From assembly GCF_019029495.1 (NCBI RefSeq), contig NZ_JAERQM010000009.1, positions 101,974 to 165,973 of the forward strand: a DNA stretch of 64,000 nt, given 5' to 3'. The notes under the pieces are model-generated. The model saw only the letters and a program-made list of their open reading frames with translations. It was not told the origin of the DNA and made no database searches. Origin of the DNA: Falsiroseomonas oleicola. GTDB lineage: Bacteria; Pseudomonadota; Alphaproteobacteria; Acetobacterales; Acetobacteraceae. Position 1 is the stretch's first letter; each line of letters opens with the position of its first letter. The position numbers and the translations under genes were made by a program. Shown here piece after piece: positions 8,716-16,652 of the stretch.

Positions 8716-10581
8716 TCAGCGGTATCCCGCCGCCTGCAACTCGAACAGCTCGGCGTAGCGGCCGCCTTCGGCCAGCAGTTCCTCATGCGTCCCCTGGCTC
8801 TCCACCTTCCCCTCCGCCAGCACCAGGATGCGGTCGGCCATGCGGACGGAGGAGAAGCGGTGCGAGATCAGCACGGCGGTCTTGCCCTGGCTGAGTTCCT
8901 TGAACCGGGCAAAAACCTCGTATTCCGAACGTGCATCCAGGGCGGCGGTGGGCTCGTCCAGCACCAGCACCTCCGCCTCCCGCATATAGGCGCGGGCGAT
9001 GGCGATCTTCTGCCATTCGCCGCCCGAAAGCTCGACGCCGTTCTTGAAGCGTTTGCCGATCATCTGGGCCAGGCCCTCCGGCAGGCGGGCGATCACGGCA
9101 TCCGCCTGGCTGCGCTGGGCGGCGCGTTCGATCCGCGCCGTGTCCGCACGGGCCTCGATGCGGCCGACGGCGATATTGTCGCCGGCGGTGAAATTGTAGC
9201 GCACGAAATCCTGGAAGATGACGCCGATGCTGCCGCGCAGCGCATCCAGGTCGTAATCCCGCAGGTCGCGGCCATCGAGCAGGATGCGCCCCTCCACCGG
9301 ATCGTAGAGCCGCGTCAGCAGTTTCACCAAAGTGGTCTTGCCGGCGCCGTTTTCGCCGACCAGGGCGACCACTTCGCCGGCGGTCAGGGTGAAGGACAGG
9401 TGGCGCACGGCCCAGCGTTCGGCGCCGGGGTAGCGGAAGCCGACATCCTCGAAGACGAAGCCCTGGCGGATCGGGGTGGGGAAGGGCAGGGGATCGGCGG
9501 GGGACAGGATGGCCGGCGTCACCTCGAAGAAGCGGAACAGGTCATCGAGGTACAGCGCCTGGCTGGCGGTGGTGGAGAAGCCGGCGAGCAGACCCTCCAG
9601 CAATTGCCGCAGCCGGCGGAAGGACCCGGCGAGGAAGGTCAGGTCGCCGATGCTGAAGGCGCCTTCCAGCGTGCGCCAGACGATGAAGGCGAAGGCCACG
9701 TAATAGCCCACCGTGCCGATGGCGGTGAAGGCACCGCCCCAGAAGGCGCGGCGCTGCGCCAGCCGCCGGTTGCCGGCATAGAAGGCGGCCGAGACCTGGG
9801 CGTAGCGGTCGATCAGGAAGTCGTTCAGGCCGAAGACCTTCACCTCCTTCGCCGTCTCCGCGCTGGCGGCGGTGGCGCGGACATAGTCGAGTTCGCGGCG
9901 TTCCGGCGCCCGGAAATAGTCCAGCGCGTAGCTCTGGGCGTTGAAGTGGGATTCACCCAGGAAGGCCGGCACCAGCGCCACCAGCAGCAGCAGGATCAGC
10001 CAGGGGGCATAGAGCAGCAGGCCGGCGGCGAAGCTGGCGACGGTGAGCAGGTCCTGCACCTGGTTGAAGATCTGCCCCATAAGCCCCATCCGTCCGCTGG
10101 TCTGGCGGCGGGCGCGGTCGAGTTGGTCCTGGAAGGCGGCATCCTCGAAGGTCTCGAGGTCCAGCGTCGCGGCATGGCGCATCAGGCGGATGGAGGCGTC
10201 GTTCGCCACCCGCTCCCCCAGCAGCGCATCCACCAGGGCCACCAGGCGGCCGAGCAGGTCGCTCAGGATCGCGAGCCCGAATTCCGCGGCGACGAGCCAG
10301 GCGAGCCAGTTCAGCCGGCCGGATTCCCACCAGCCCCAGGGGTTCGCCGGCCGCGGCTGTTCGCCGAGCAGCGCCACCACATCGTCGATGATGAGCTTGC
10401 CGACGAACAGCGCCAGCACCGGCAGCACCGCCCGCACCAGCCGCAGGGCGAGGGAGGCGCTGGTGAGCCAGGGGCTCGTGCGCCAGACCATGGCCAGGAA
10501 GGGCCAAAGGTTGCGCAGCGCGCCCAACCTCTCCCGGAAGGATTTTGCCGCACGCGGCGGAGGGGGACGACGGCCACTCAT
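8716..10581 (-). CDS. ABC transporter, fused permease and ATPase
   Basis: A 621-residue exporter-type half transporter. The N-terminal membrane domain has about six helices (first near 33-60, GKLIIDDVVALL after it), and the ATPase domain shows Walker A GENGAGKTT, Q-loop, signature LSGGEWQK, Walker B VLVLDEPTAALD and switch His in ISHRFSS. An upstream extension to 10821 stays open, but the ATG at 10581 (MSGRRPPPP) begins the family-like sequence. It is convergent with the siderophore operon and divergent from the DM9 gene. Substrate unknown; lipid, peptide or drug export are all possible. Confidence 0.92.
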   Translation of the reverse strand: MSGRRPPPPRAAKSFRERLGALRNLWPFLAMVWRTSPWLTSASLALRLVRAVLPVLALFVGKLIIDDVVALLGEQPRPANPWGWWESGRLNWLAWLVAAEFGLAILSDLLGRLVALVDALLGERVANDASIRLMRHAATLDLETFEDAAFQDQLDRARRQTSGRMGLMGQIFNQVQDLLTVASFAAGLLLYAPWLILLLLVALVPAFLGESHFNAQSYALDYFRAPERRELDYVRATAASAETAKEVKVFGLNDFLIDRYAQVSAAFYAGNRRLAQRRAFWGGAFTAIGTVGYYVAFAFIVWRTLEGAFSIGDLTFLAGSFRRLRQLLEGLLAGFSTTASQALYLDDLFRFFEVTPAILSPADPLPFPTPIRQGFVFEDVGFRYPGAERWAVRHLSFTLTAGEVVALVGENGAGKTTLVKLLTRLYDPVEGRILLDGRDLRDYDLDALRGSIGVIFQDFVRYNFTAGDNIAVGRIEARADTARIERAAQRSQADAVIARLPEGLAQMIGKRFKNGVELSGGEWQKIAIARAYMREAEVLVLDEPTAALDARSEYEVFARFKELSQGKTAVLISHRFSSVRMADRILVLAEGKVESQGTHEELLAEGGRYAELFELQAAGYR

Positions 10582-10855
10582 CGCCGGCGACCGCGGCGGG
10601 CGATGCCAGGCTGGTCCATCGCGTCGATGGGAAAGCCGCGAGGCGGAATTTGGGACAGAGGCATCTACTCCGGCTTCGGCCCAGTCGGCCGACTGGCGCG
10701 ATGGTGCCGGGGCCGCCGGTTCCGGCCAAGCCCGCGCCGGCGCATGGCAGCGCGGCGAGGAGGACGCCGGCACACGCCGTTGCCGCAACGATGCCATCAT
10801 CGTCGACGTGAATCCTTTCACGAGCCAGGCGTGGCGTGTGGAGGTACGACGAGAG

Positions 10856-11764
10856 ATGAGGCATTCCGTTCACACCGCGCTGGCCGCCGTGGCGTCCCTG
10901 CTGCTGGTCGCGCCGGCCGCGCAGGCGCAGCAGGTCGTCGGCGAATCCGGGTCATGGCGGGTCGAGAGCTTCGGCGTCTCCTGCGCGGCCTGGCTGACCG
11001 GCCCGAACTCTGAGCCGGGCTCCGGCAACATGGTCCGCATCGACCTGGATGGGGACCAGTGGTCGATGGTCAGCGACTTCCCCCTGACGGGCGACGTCAC
11101 CACCACCCTGCTGGTCGACGGTCGCGCCTTCCAGGCGACCTTCGAGCGGCATTCGGACGCGGCCAGCGCCTTGATCCGCCCCGAACTGGTCCGGGCGCTG
11201 CGGAGCGCCCGGCGGCTTAACCTGAATTTCGATCCGACCGGCCCGCGCTACGCCCTGCAGGGCACCGCCGGCGCCTTCGATCTGCTGGAAGGCTGCGCCC
11301 GTCAGGCCGCATCCGCGGCGGCGCCAGCGCCGGTGGCGGCGGGCGTGGACTGGGTGCCGCAATCGGGGGGGAGCATCCCGCAGAATGCGCCCGCCGCCGG
11401 CCGGGACACCAATGGCCAGCCGCTGTTTCTCTGCCTGGCCGAGCACAATGGCGGGCAGCATCCCGGCAAGATCCGGCCTGGCTTCCACGGCTGCGATTTC
11501 GGCTATGGCGGGCGCGAGATCACCGCCCATGCCTACAGCGTCATGGTCGGCCAGGGTCGCTGGGTGCCGGCGACCGGCGGGCAGGTTCCGCCGAATGCGT
11601 TGCGATCGGGGCAGGAGGCGGATGGCAGCGCGCTGTTCGCCTGCCGGATCGGCTACCGGGGCAGCCTGCAGCTCGGCAAGATCAGGCCCGGCTTCGACGG
11701 GTGCAATTTCAGCTATGGCGGTCGCGAGTTCACCGGCAGCAGCTACGAGGTTCTCGTACCATGA
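10856..11764 (+). CDS. secreted protein with two tandem DM9 repeats
   Basis: A 302-residue exported protein. Signal peptide about 1-24 (ends PAAQAQ). Residues about 30-149 form a domain with Cys at 43 and 147 that I do not recognise. Two DM9-type (DUF3421-like) repeats follow at 166-231 and 236-301. Each starts with Trp-Val-Pro, carries a central Cys, then Gly-Lys-Ile-Arg-Pro-Gly-Phe, a Gly-Cys, and Tyr-Gly-Gly-Arg-Glu. DM9 tandem proteins in oysters bind mannose, so a carbohydrate-binding role is plausible but inferred. It converges, six bases apart, on an operon of three other small secreted proteins. Confidence 0.8.
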   Translation: MRHSVHTALAAVASLLLVAPAAQAQQVVGESGSWRVESFGVSCAAWLTGPNSEPGSGNMVRIDLDGDQWSMVSDFPLTGDVTTTLLVDGRAFQATFERHSDAASALIRPELVRALRSARRLNLNFDPTGPRYALQGTAGAFDLLEGCARQAASAAAPAPVAAGVDWVPQSGGSIPQNAPAAGRDTNGQPLFLCLAEHNGGQHPGKIRPGFHGCDFGYGGREITAHAYSVMVGQGRWVPATGGQVPPNALRSGQEADGSALFACRIGYRGSLQLGKIRPGFDGCNFSYGGREFTGSSYEVLVP

Positions 11765-11770
11765 TGGCGG

Positions 11771-12229
11771 CTACCGGGGTGGCTTGACCATCCGGATGGT
11801 CGCGGCGGGCGCCGCCCGGCGATCCTCTCGACGGGACCAGTAGCGTCCCAGCAGCACATTGCCGCCCTCGGCGGCCCGCAGCTCGAAATGGTCGGTGCCG
11901 TTGCGGCTGAAGATGATGGTCCCGTTCGCATGCCGGTAGTTGACCCGGCTGCAGCTGCGATCATAGCAGTAGGATGCCTGGTTGTTCGGCAATATCTCCA
12001 AGGTCGAGAGGTTGTTGGACCGGCCATGACTGGTCCAGACCCAGCTTCCCGCCCATCGCAGGTTCAGGTCGATGTTGAGGTTCTGCACCAGCAGCGGCGC
12101 CGTGGCCGCTTGCGGCAGGGCGAGGCCGCGGCCGGGCGAAGCAGGCTGCGCGCCTGCGGGCCAGGCAAGCAGCAGCGCCAGGCCGAGTGCCAGGCCGGGC
12201 CGCACCGGGGCAGGGGTGTCGCGCGGCAT
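11771..12229 (-). CDS. small secreted protein, possible lipocalin-like barrel
   Basis: A 152-residue protein with a signal peptide (hydrophobic LALGLALLLAW, ending PAGAQ). The mature part has WAGSWVWTSHG near the start of the folded region, a C-x4-C pair in YCYDRSCSRV, and a beta-rich tail (TIIFSR, HFELRA, NVLLGRYWSR). The spacing suggests a small beta-barrel with one disulfide. It begins one base after the stop of the upstream gene, third in a three-gene operon. An in-frame ATG five codons upstream (12244) would overlap that gene. Family not recognised. Confidence 0.65.
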   Translation of the reverse strand: MPRDTPAPVRPGLALGLALLLAWPAGAQPASPGRGLALPQAATAPLLVQNLNIDLNLRWAGSWVWTSHGRSNNLSTLEILPNNQASYCYDRSCSRVNYRHANGTIIFSRNGTDHFELRAAEGGNVLLGRYWSRREDRRAAPAATIRMVKPPR

Positions 12230-12230
12230 C

Positions 12231-12734
12231 TCAGCGCCCTCCATTGGCGCGCGTGCATTCGCGCAGTCGCTGGACGACGTCGTTGAAGCCCATGCCCGAG
12301 ACCTGTCCCCGGATGGTCCGGCCCCGCACCGGCCCCGCGCCCCATTCGAACCGGCCGGTCCTGCCGATCTGGGACATGTCATGGTCATCCGCGGGGATGT
12401 AGATGCGGCTGCCGTCGGACCGGATATTGACCATGGTGCCGTAGTCGCCGGAGCCGAGGTGGCCCCCCTCATAATTTCCCCGCGGGACGCCGGACGCCAG
12501 CACCGAGAGGAAGAAATTGCCGTTCCCCAGGCGCTGGATGATGAAGCCCTGGGTGGAGGGGGCCGAGGATATGGCGCGGCAGATCGGCCTGCCGCGCTCG
12601 ATGTCCTGGGTGAAGCGCCAGCCCCATAGCGTCTGGCCATAGGGTTCCTGCGCCGCCTGGGCGGGCAGCGCGCCGGCCAGGGGCAGCAGCGCCGCGAGCA
12701 GCAGGCGCCGGAGTGGGATCGTGCCGAACATCAT
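12231..12734 (-). CDS. small secreted protein, unknown function
   Basis: A 167-residue protein with a signal peptide ending near LPAQAAQ. The mature region has an early WRFTQDIERGRPICRA, a central beta-rich part (FIIQRLGNGNFFLSVL), and a C-terminal MGFNDVVQRLRECT. The pattern of an early Trp plus Cys, internal strands and a final helix ending in Cys is shared loosely with the N-terminal domain of the convergent DM9 protein, suggesting a related fold with one disulfide. It is the middle gene of a tightly spaced operon (6 bases after the upstream stop). Confidence 0.65.
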   Translation of the reverse strand: MMFGTIPLRRLLLAALLPLAGALPAQAAQEPYGQTLWGWRFTQDIERGRPICRAISSAPSTQGFIIQRLGNGNFFLSVLASGVPRGNYEGGHLGSGDYGTMVNIRSDGSRIYIPADDHDMSQIGRTGRFEWGAGPVRGRTIRGQVSGMGFNDVVQRLRECTRANGGR

Positions 12735-12740
12735 GGGGTC

Positions 12741-13529
12741 CTACCCTCTGCTCAGGATGAAGCGGACGGCCCGGTCGCCCGCGCTGGTGCAGGGCACGGC
12801 CTCAACCCGGAAGGGAAAGCGCGCATCGGCGACCTCAAGCTGCGGGATGGTCAGGCACAGCCCCGCTTCGGACCGCACGGGCGCGGCCTCCGTGGCGGTG
12901 GCGCGCGTGGTCCAGCGCGGCGAGGCGGGCTGGCAGGGCTCGAGGATGAGGACCGGCGGCCGCGACATGCCCGGCGCCTCCAGCCCCAGGCACAGCCCGG
13001 GCTGCCGCGAGATGCCAAGGCCGCCATCGGCGCGGCGGATGAAGATCAGGTCGGACGGCACGCGGCAATTGCGCAGGACCAGCTCGGCCCCCGGCTCCAG
13101 CGCGCCCTCCACGCCGAGGCAGGCCTGAAGCGCGACTTCGGGGAACAATGCGTCGCCATCCGGCTGCGCCGCCAGCGCGGCGCGCTGTGCCGCGGGCGAG
13201 AGGCTGCGCGCGCAGATTCGTGCCTCCGCCCCGACCCAGCAGGCGCCGCTGCGCGTCAGGCGGCCAAGCGGCGCCTGGGCATGGGTGGCGGCAGGGTCCT
13301 CGTTCCAGCTGGCCTCGGCGACACCCGGCGCGATCACCGTCACATAGGCGAAGCGGTCGCCGCCACTGATCTGGAAACTGCCGCCCTGCATCGGCGAGAA
13401 CTGGCAGATGCCGCGGATATAGTTCTGCCCGCGTACCGTGAGCTCGCAATCCGCCGGCCGGCTGTCGGCTGCCGCTGGCACTGAGGACAGGACCAGGGCG
13501 AATAGCAGGAGGAGAACACGGCACGGCAT
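12741..13529 (-). CDS. secreted protein with predicted beta-trefoil (ricin-B-like) C-terminus
   Basis: A 262-residue protein: signal peptide about 1-21, an N-terminal domain with likely disulfides C28-C42 and C97-C106, and a C-terminal half made of three similar units. Each unit starts with a Cys-Leu pair (C137, C180, C225) and has a second Cys 18, 19 and 22 residues later (C155, C199, C247). The 43-45 residue periodicity and Cys-Leu start fit the three lobes of a ricin-B type beta-trefoil; a Trp at 206 in lobe two would match the QxW position. Sugar binding is inferred. First gene of the operon 13529-11771. Confidence 0.7.
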   Translation of the reverse strand: MPCRVLLLLFALVLSSVPAAADSRPADCELTVRGQNYIRGICQFSPMQGGSFQISGGDRFAYVTVIAPGVAEASWNEDPAATHAQAPLGRLTRSGACWVGAEARICARSLSPAAQRAALAAQPDGDALFPEVALQACLGVEGALEPGAELVLRNCRVPSDLIFIRRADGGLGISRQPGLCLGLEAPGMSRPPVLILEPCQPASPRWTTRATATEAAPVRSEAGLCLTIPQLEVADARFPFRVEAVPCTSAGDRAVRFILSRG

Positions 13530-13554
13530 GGCACGCTTCCGTTACTTCGCCGGC

Positions 13555-13584
13555 ACTGTAAGCGGGGGCGAAAAAGCGAAGCAA
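13555..13584 (-). promoter_or_regulatory. candidate promoter of the secreted-protein operon
   Basis: Read on the minus strand, TTGCTT (13584-13579) and TACAGT (13560-13555) are separated by 18 bases, 25 bases before the ATG at 13529, inside an AT-richer patch that stands out from the surrounding G+C. This fits a housekeeping sigma promoter for the three-gene operon. It is a by-eye match without experimental support. Confidence 0.35.
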
Positions 13585-13615
13585 GGTGAAATAAATACAA
13601 CTAATGGTTGATGCG

Positions 13616-15223
13616 TCACGCCTGGTATCGCAGCATGCCGCCGACCACGGTGGCCTTCACCTGCGTGCCGGCAATGTCCTCCCCATTCAGCACGTCGCGG
13701 TCGAGCACGATGCAATCGGCCAGCTTGCCGACCTCCAACGAACCCTTGTCCCGCTCCTCCCGCTGCGCCCAGGCGCCGAGGCTGGTGTAGGCGCGGATTG
13801 CCTCCAGCGGGGTGATGGCCTGGGAGGCCTCGAGGTCGGCGCCGCCGGTGGTGCGGCGGGTGACCATGGCGGCCATGGCAGTCCAGGGGGAGACGCGACA
13901 TACCGCAAAATCGGAATGGCCGGGGGCGGGGATGCCGGCATCAATCAGGCTGCGATGCGGCCACATATGGCGCATGGCCTCCTGCCCCCTATTGGCGACA
14001 TAGGCCTCTCCCAATTCATCCATGAAGCCTGTGGCGGAACTGTCCACGAATTTTCCTCGGGCCAGTCGCGCGAGGATCTTGGGCGTGACGTAGCAGCAGT
14101 GCTCGACACGCATGCGGTGATCCGCCACGGGATGCGCGGCGAGGGCGGCCTCCATCACATCGAGCGCGAAGTCGATGCCGCGATCGCCGACACCCTCGAT
14201 CATCACCTGCAAGCCGGCCTTGTGCGCGGCCGTGGCGCGCTGGATCAGGTCGTCCTTTTCATAGAGCAGCATGCCGGTATTCGGCACAGGCTCGCCCGGC
14301 ACCGGCGTGCCGCGATAGGGGTCCCAATAGGCAGCGGTGCGCCCGCTGGTCGAGCAATCCGGGCACCACTCCACGCCGATCATCCGCAAAAAGTCGTCGC
14401 CGAAGCCGGATTGGATGCCGGCGGCGATCAGCGCCGGCACCAGCGGCTCGTCGCGGCCGGAGGCGATGATGCCCATGCGCATCCGCCATGTCCCGTCCCG
14501 CCGCATCTGCTGATAGGCGCGGATCGCCTTCGTGGGCGTCAGCGAATTGGCCACCGAGGTAATGCCGGCGGCGAGGCACTGGTCCTGCACCTGCTCCATG
14601 CCCTCGGCGATATCGGCCTCGCTGTCCTGGTCGTGCAGGGCGTTGAGGAAGACATGCGCCGCCGTCTCCCGAACCAGGCCGGTGAAGGCGCCATCGGCAC
14701 CGCGGTCGAAGCGGCCGAAGGCGGGGTCGGGGGTGTCCCGGGTCACGCCGCAGGCGGCGAAGGCGGCGGAATTGGCCAGGCCGAGATGGCCATCGGTGCG
14801 CAGGATGAAGATGGGCCGGCCGAGGCTGGCGGCATCCAGCTCCGCCAGCGTCGGATAGCCGCCGGAGGCGCGTTCGTTCAGCCGGTAGAAGGCACACCAC
14901 TGGCCCGGCGCCGCCTGCTGGCAGCGGGCGCGGATGCGGGCGAGCAGCGCGTCGCGCGTCGCCACATGCTCCGGCGAGACCAGCGTCCAGGTCCGCAGCC
15001 GCAGCGCATAGGCATCCGGATGCGCGTGGCTGTCGACGATGCCGGGCAGCACGCGGCGGCCCTCGGCGTTCAGGATTTTTGTCTGCGGCCCGGCGAGGTC
15101 GCGCAGGCTGTCATCGCCCAGCGCGACGATGCGGCCGTTGAGGGAGGCCAGCGCGCTGTACTCGGTGGCCGCCGCATCCATGCTGGCGATGCGGGCGTTG
15201 AGCAGCAGGAAATCGGGGCTCAC
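13616..15223 (-). CDS. amidohydrolase, YtcJ-like (amidohydrolase family 3)
   Basis: A 535-residue metal-dependent hydrolase. The first metal motif is VDSHAHPDAY, and the C-terminal part has the family pattern PGHSDFAVCRVSPWTAMAA followed by GSLEVGKLADCIVLD, typical of YtcJ-like enzymes. GTG at 15223 overlaps the stop of the FAD oxidoreductase (GTGA), which is preferred over an upstream ATG at 15262. Coupled translation with an amine oxidase-like enzyme and a divergent polyamine-type importer suggests it hydrolyses an amide or carbamoyl bond in the same catabolic route. A paralogue lies at 25390. Confidence 0.88.
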   Translation of the reverse strand: MSPDFLLLNARIASMDAAATEYSALASLNGRIVALGDDSLRDLAGPQTKILNAEGRRVLPGIVDSHAHPDAYALRLRTWTLVSPEHVATRDALLARIRARCQQAAPGQWCAFYRLNERASGGYPTLAELDAASLGRPIFILRTDGHLGLANSAAFAACGVTRDTPDPAFGRFDRGADGAFTGLVRETAAHVFLNALHDQDSEADIAEGMEQVQDQCLAAGITSVANSLTPTKAIRAYQQMRRDGTWRMRMGIIASGRDEPLVPALIAAGIQSGFGDDFLRMIGVEWCPDCSTSGRTAAYWDPYRGTPVPGEPVPNTGMLLYEKDDLIQRATAAHKAGLQVMIEGVGDRGIDFALDVMEAALAAHPVADHRMRVEHCCYVTPKILARLARGKFVDSSATGFMDELGEAYVANRGQEAMRHMWPHRSLIDAGIPAPGHSDFAVCRVSPWTAMAAMVTRRTTGGADLEASQAITPLEAIRAYTSLGAWAQREERDKGSLEVGKLADCIVLDRDVLNGEDIAGTQVKATVVGGMLRYQA

Positions 15224-16542
15224 GCCGCGATCCTGTCGATATGGTCCCGCAGACGGTACCATCCGCCGACGAACGGCAGGAACCAGGGCGAGCCCGTATA
15301 GGTCGGCCTGGTCGGGAAATTGAGCCCGTCCAGCGCGAAGCGCTCATTCGCCGCGCCGGCCAGTTTCAGCGCGACATTGTGGCCGAGCCAGGTGGCCATG
15401 GCGACGCCGCTGCCCTGGCAGCCGGCGGCGAAATGCACGCCGTCCTGCACGCCGATATGCGGCAGGTAGTCGAAGGTGAAGGCCACATAGCCGGTCCAGG
15501 CATGGGTGATTTTTGTCCCCGCCAGTTCCGGGAAGGCGGCGGTCATGTAGCCGTGCAGGGTCGGCGCCGATTGCTCCGCCGTCGCCGCCCGGAAGCTGGC
15601 CCGCCCGCCCCAGAGCACCCGCTTGCCGTCTGGAGACGGCCGAAAATAGTTCAGCACGCGCTTGCTGTCCGAGATCATGCGGCGGCCCGGGAACAGCCGG
15701 TCCATCGTCTCCGCCGGCAATTCCTCGGTGGCGATGATGTAGGAATTCAGCGGGATCAGCCGGCGCGCCAGCCAGGGCAGGGCGGTGCCGCGCGGGTCCT
15801 TGGAATAGCCGTTGGTGGCGACCAGCACCGCATCCGCGCGCAGCTCGCCCTTGTCGGTGGCCAGCCGGAAGCCGCTGCCCTCCTGCTTCACGCCGGTCAC
15901 ACGCACGCCATCGACCAGCCGGGCGCCGGCCTTCTCCGCCGCCGCGGCCAGGCCGCGCGCATATTTGCCAGGATGCAGGCTGCCGGTCGCCGCGGCGGCC
16001 ATGCCGCCGTGGTAATGGTCACTCCCCAAAAATTCGCGCTGGCGCGACTTCGGCACCATCTCCGTCGGCAGGCCGGTCAGCTCCGCGATCCAATCGGCCT
16101 TTTCCGCCATGGCGCGGTAGTGCCCGGGCGACCAGGCGGCGGCATAGCGGCCGCAGCGGACATAGTCGCAGTCGATCCCCTCCCGCGCGATGGTCTCCTC
16201 GATGAAGGGGAAGGAGGCGGCGGCGGCGGCGGTGATGCGGCGCGCCTCCTCCGCCCCATAGGTTGCCTCCAGCCCCGTGGAGGCCACCTTCAGCCCGCCC
16301 GAGACCATGCCGCCGTTGCGGGAGGAGGCGCCCCAGCCGATGCGCTCGGCATCGATCACCGTCACCTCATGCCCCAGCCGCCGCAGCGTCAGCGCGGCGG
16401 AGAGGCCGGCATAGCCGCCGCCGACGATGGCGACCGCGGTGCGGTCGGGCAGGCTGTTGTCGCGGTCCGGCGGTTCGGCGGCTTCCCACCACCAGGGGCG
16501 CGCCTTGAACGCGGGAGCGAAGATCGGATGAAGATCAGTCAT
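15220..16542 (-). CDS. FAD-dependent amine/amino-acid oxidoreductase (DAO family, PuuB-like)
   Basis: A 440-residue flavoenzyme with the dinucleotide motif VAIVGGGYAGLSAALTLRRLG near residue 37, GWGASSRNGGMVSGG, and a C-terminal GYVAFTFDYLPHIG then AAGCQGSGVAMA, all typical of the PuuB/YgaF/DadA-type DAO group. PuuB itself oxidises gamma-glutamylputrescine; substrate here is unknown. ATG at 16542 chosen over a GTG at 16578. It is the first gene of the minus-strand arm of a divergent locus opposite a polyamine-type binding protein, which fits oxidation of an imported amine. Confidence 0.88.
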   Translation of the reverse strand: MTDLHPIFAPAFKARPWWWEAAEPPDRDNSLPDRTAVAIVGGGYAGLSAALTLRRLGHEVTVIDAERIGWGASSRNGGMVSGGLKVASTGLEATYGAEEARRITAAAAASFPFIEETIAREGIDCDYVRCGRYAAAWSPGHYRAMAEKADWIAELTGLPTEMVPKSRQREFLGSDHYHGGMAAAATGSLHPGKYARGLAAAAEKAGARLVDGVRVTGVKQEGSGFRLATDKGELRADAVLVATNGYSKDPRGTALPWLARRLIPLNSYIIATEELPAETMDRLFPGRRMISDSKRVLNYFRPSPDGKRVLWGGRASFRAATAEQSAPTLHGYMTAAFPELAGTKITHAWTGYVAFTFDYLPHIGVQDGVHFAAGCQGSGVAMATWLGHNVALKLAGAANERFALDGLNFPTRPTYTGSPWFLPFVGGWYRLRDHIDRIAA

Positions 16543-16652
16543 TGCCGTGGCGCGCGTCCCGCTGTTCACTTGCTGCACAGCGAGAGGTTCCCGCCGGAGA
16601 CGCTCCGGATCAAGGGACCCGATTGGGGCATCATCAAAAAGGGGATCTGGGT

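Noticed and set aside
10582..10855. N-terminal extension of the ABC gene and of the DM9 gene into their shared gap
   Set aside because: Both open frames run through, but the translated extensions have no family similarity and the signal peptide of the DM9 protein begins at 10856.
8716..11764. ABC exporter as a secretion system for the DM9 protein
   Set aside because: The DM9 protein has its own signal peptide, and the exporter is transcribed in the opposite direction from a separate promoter region.
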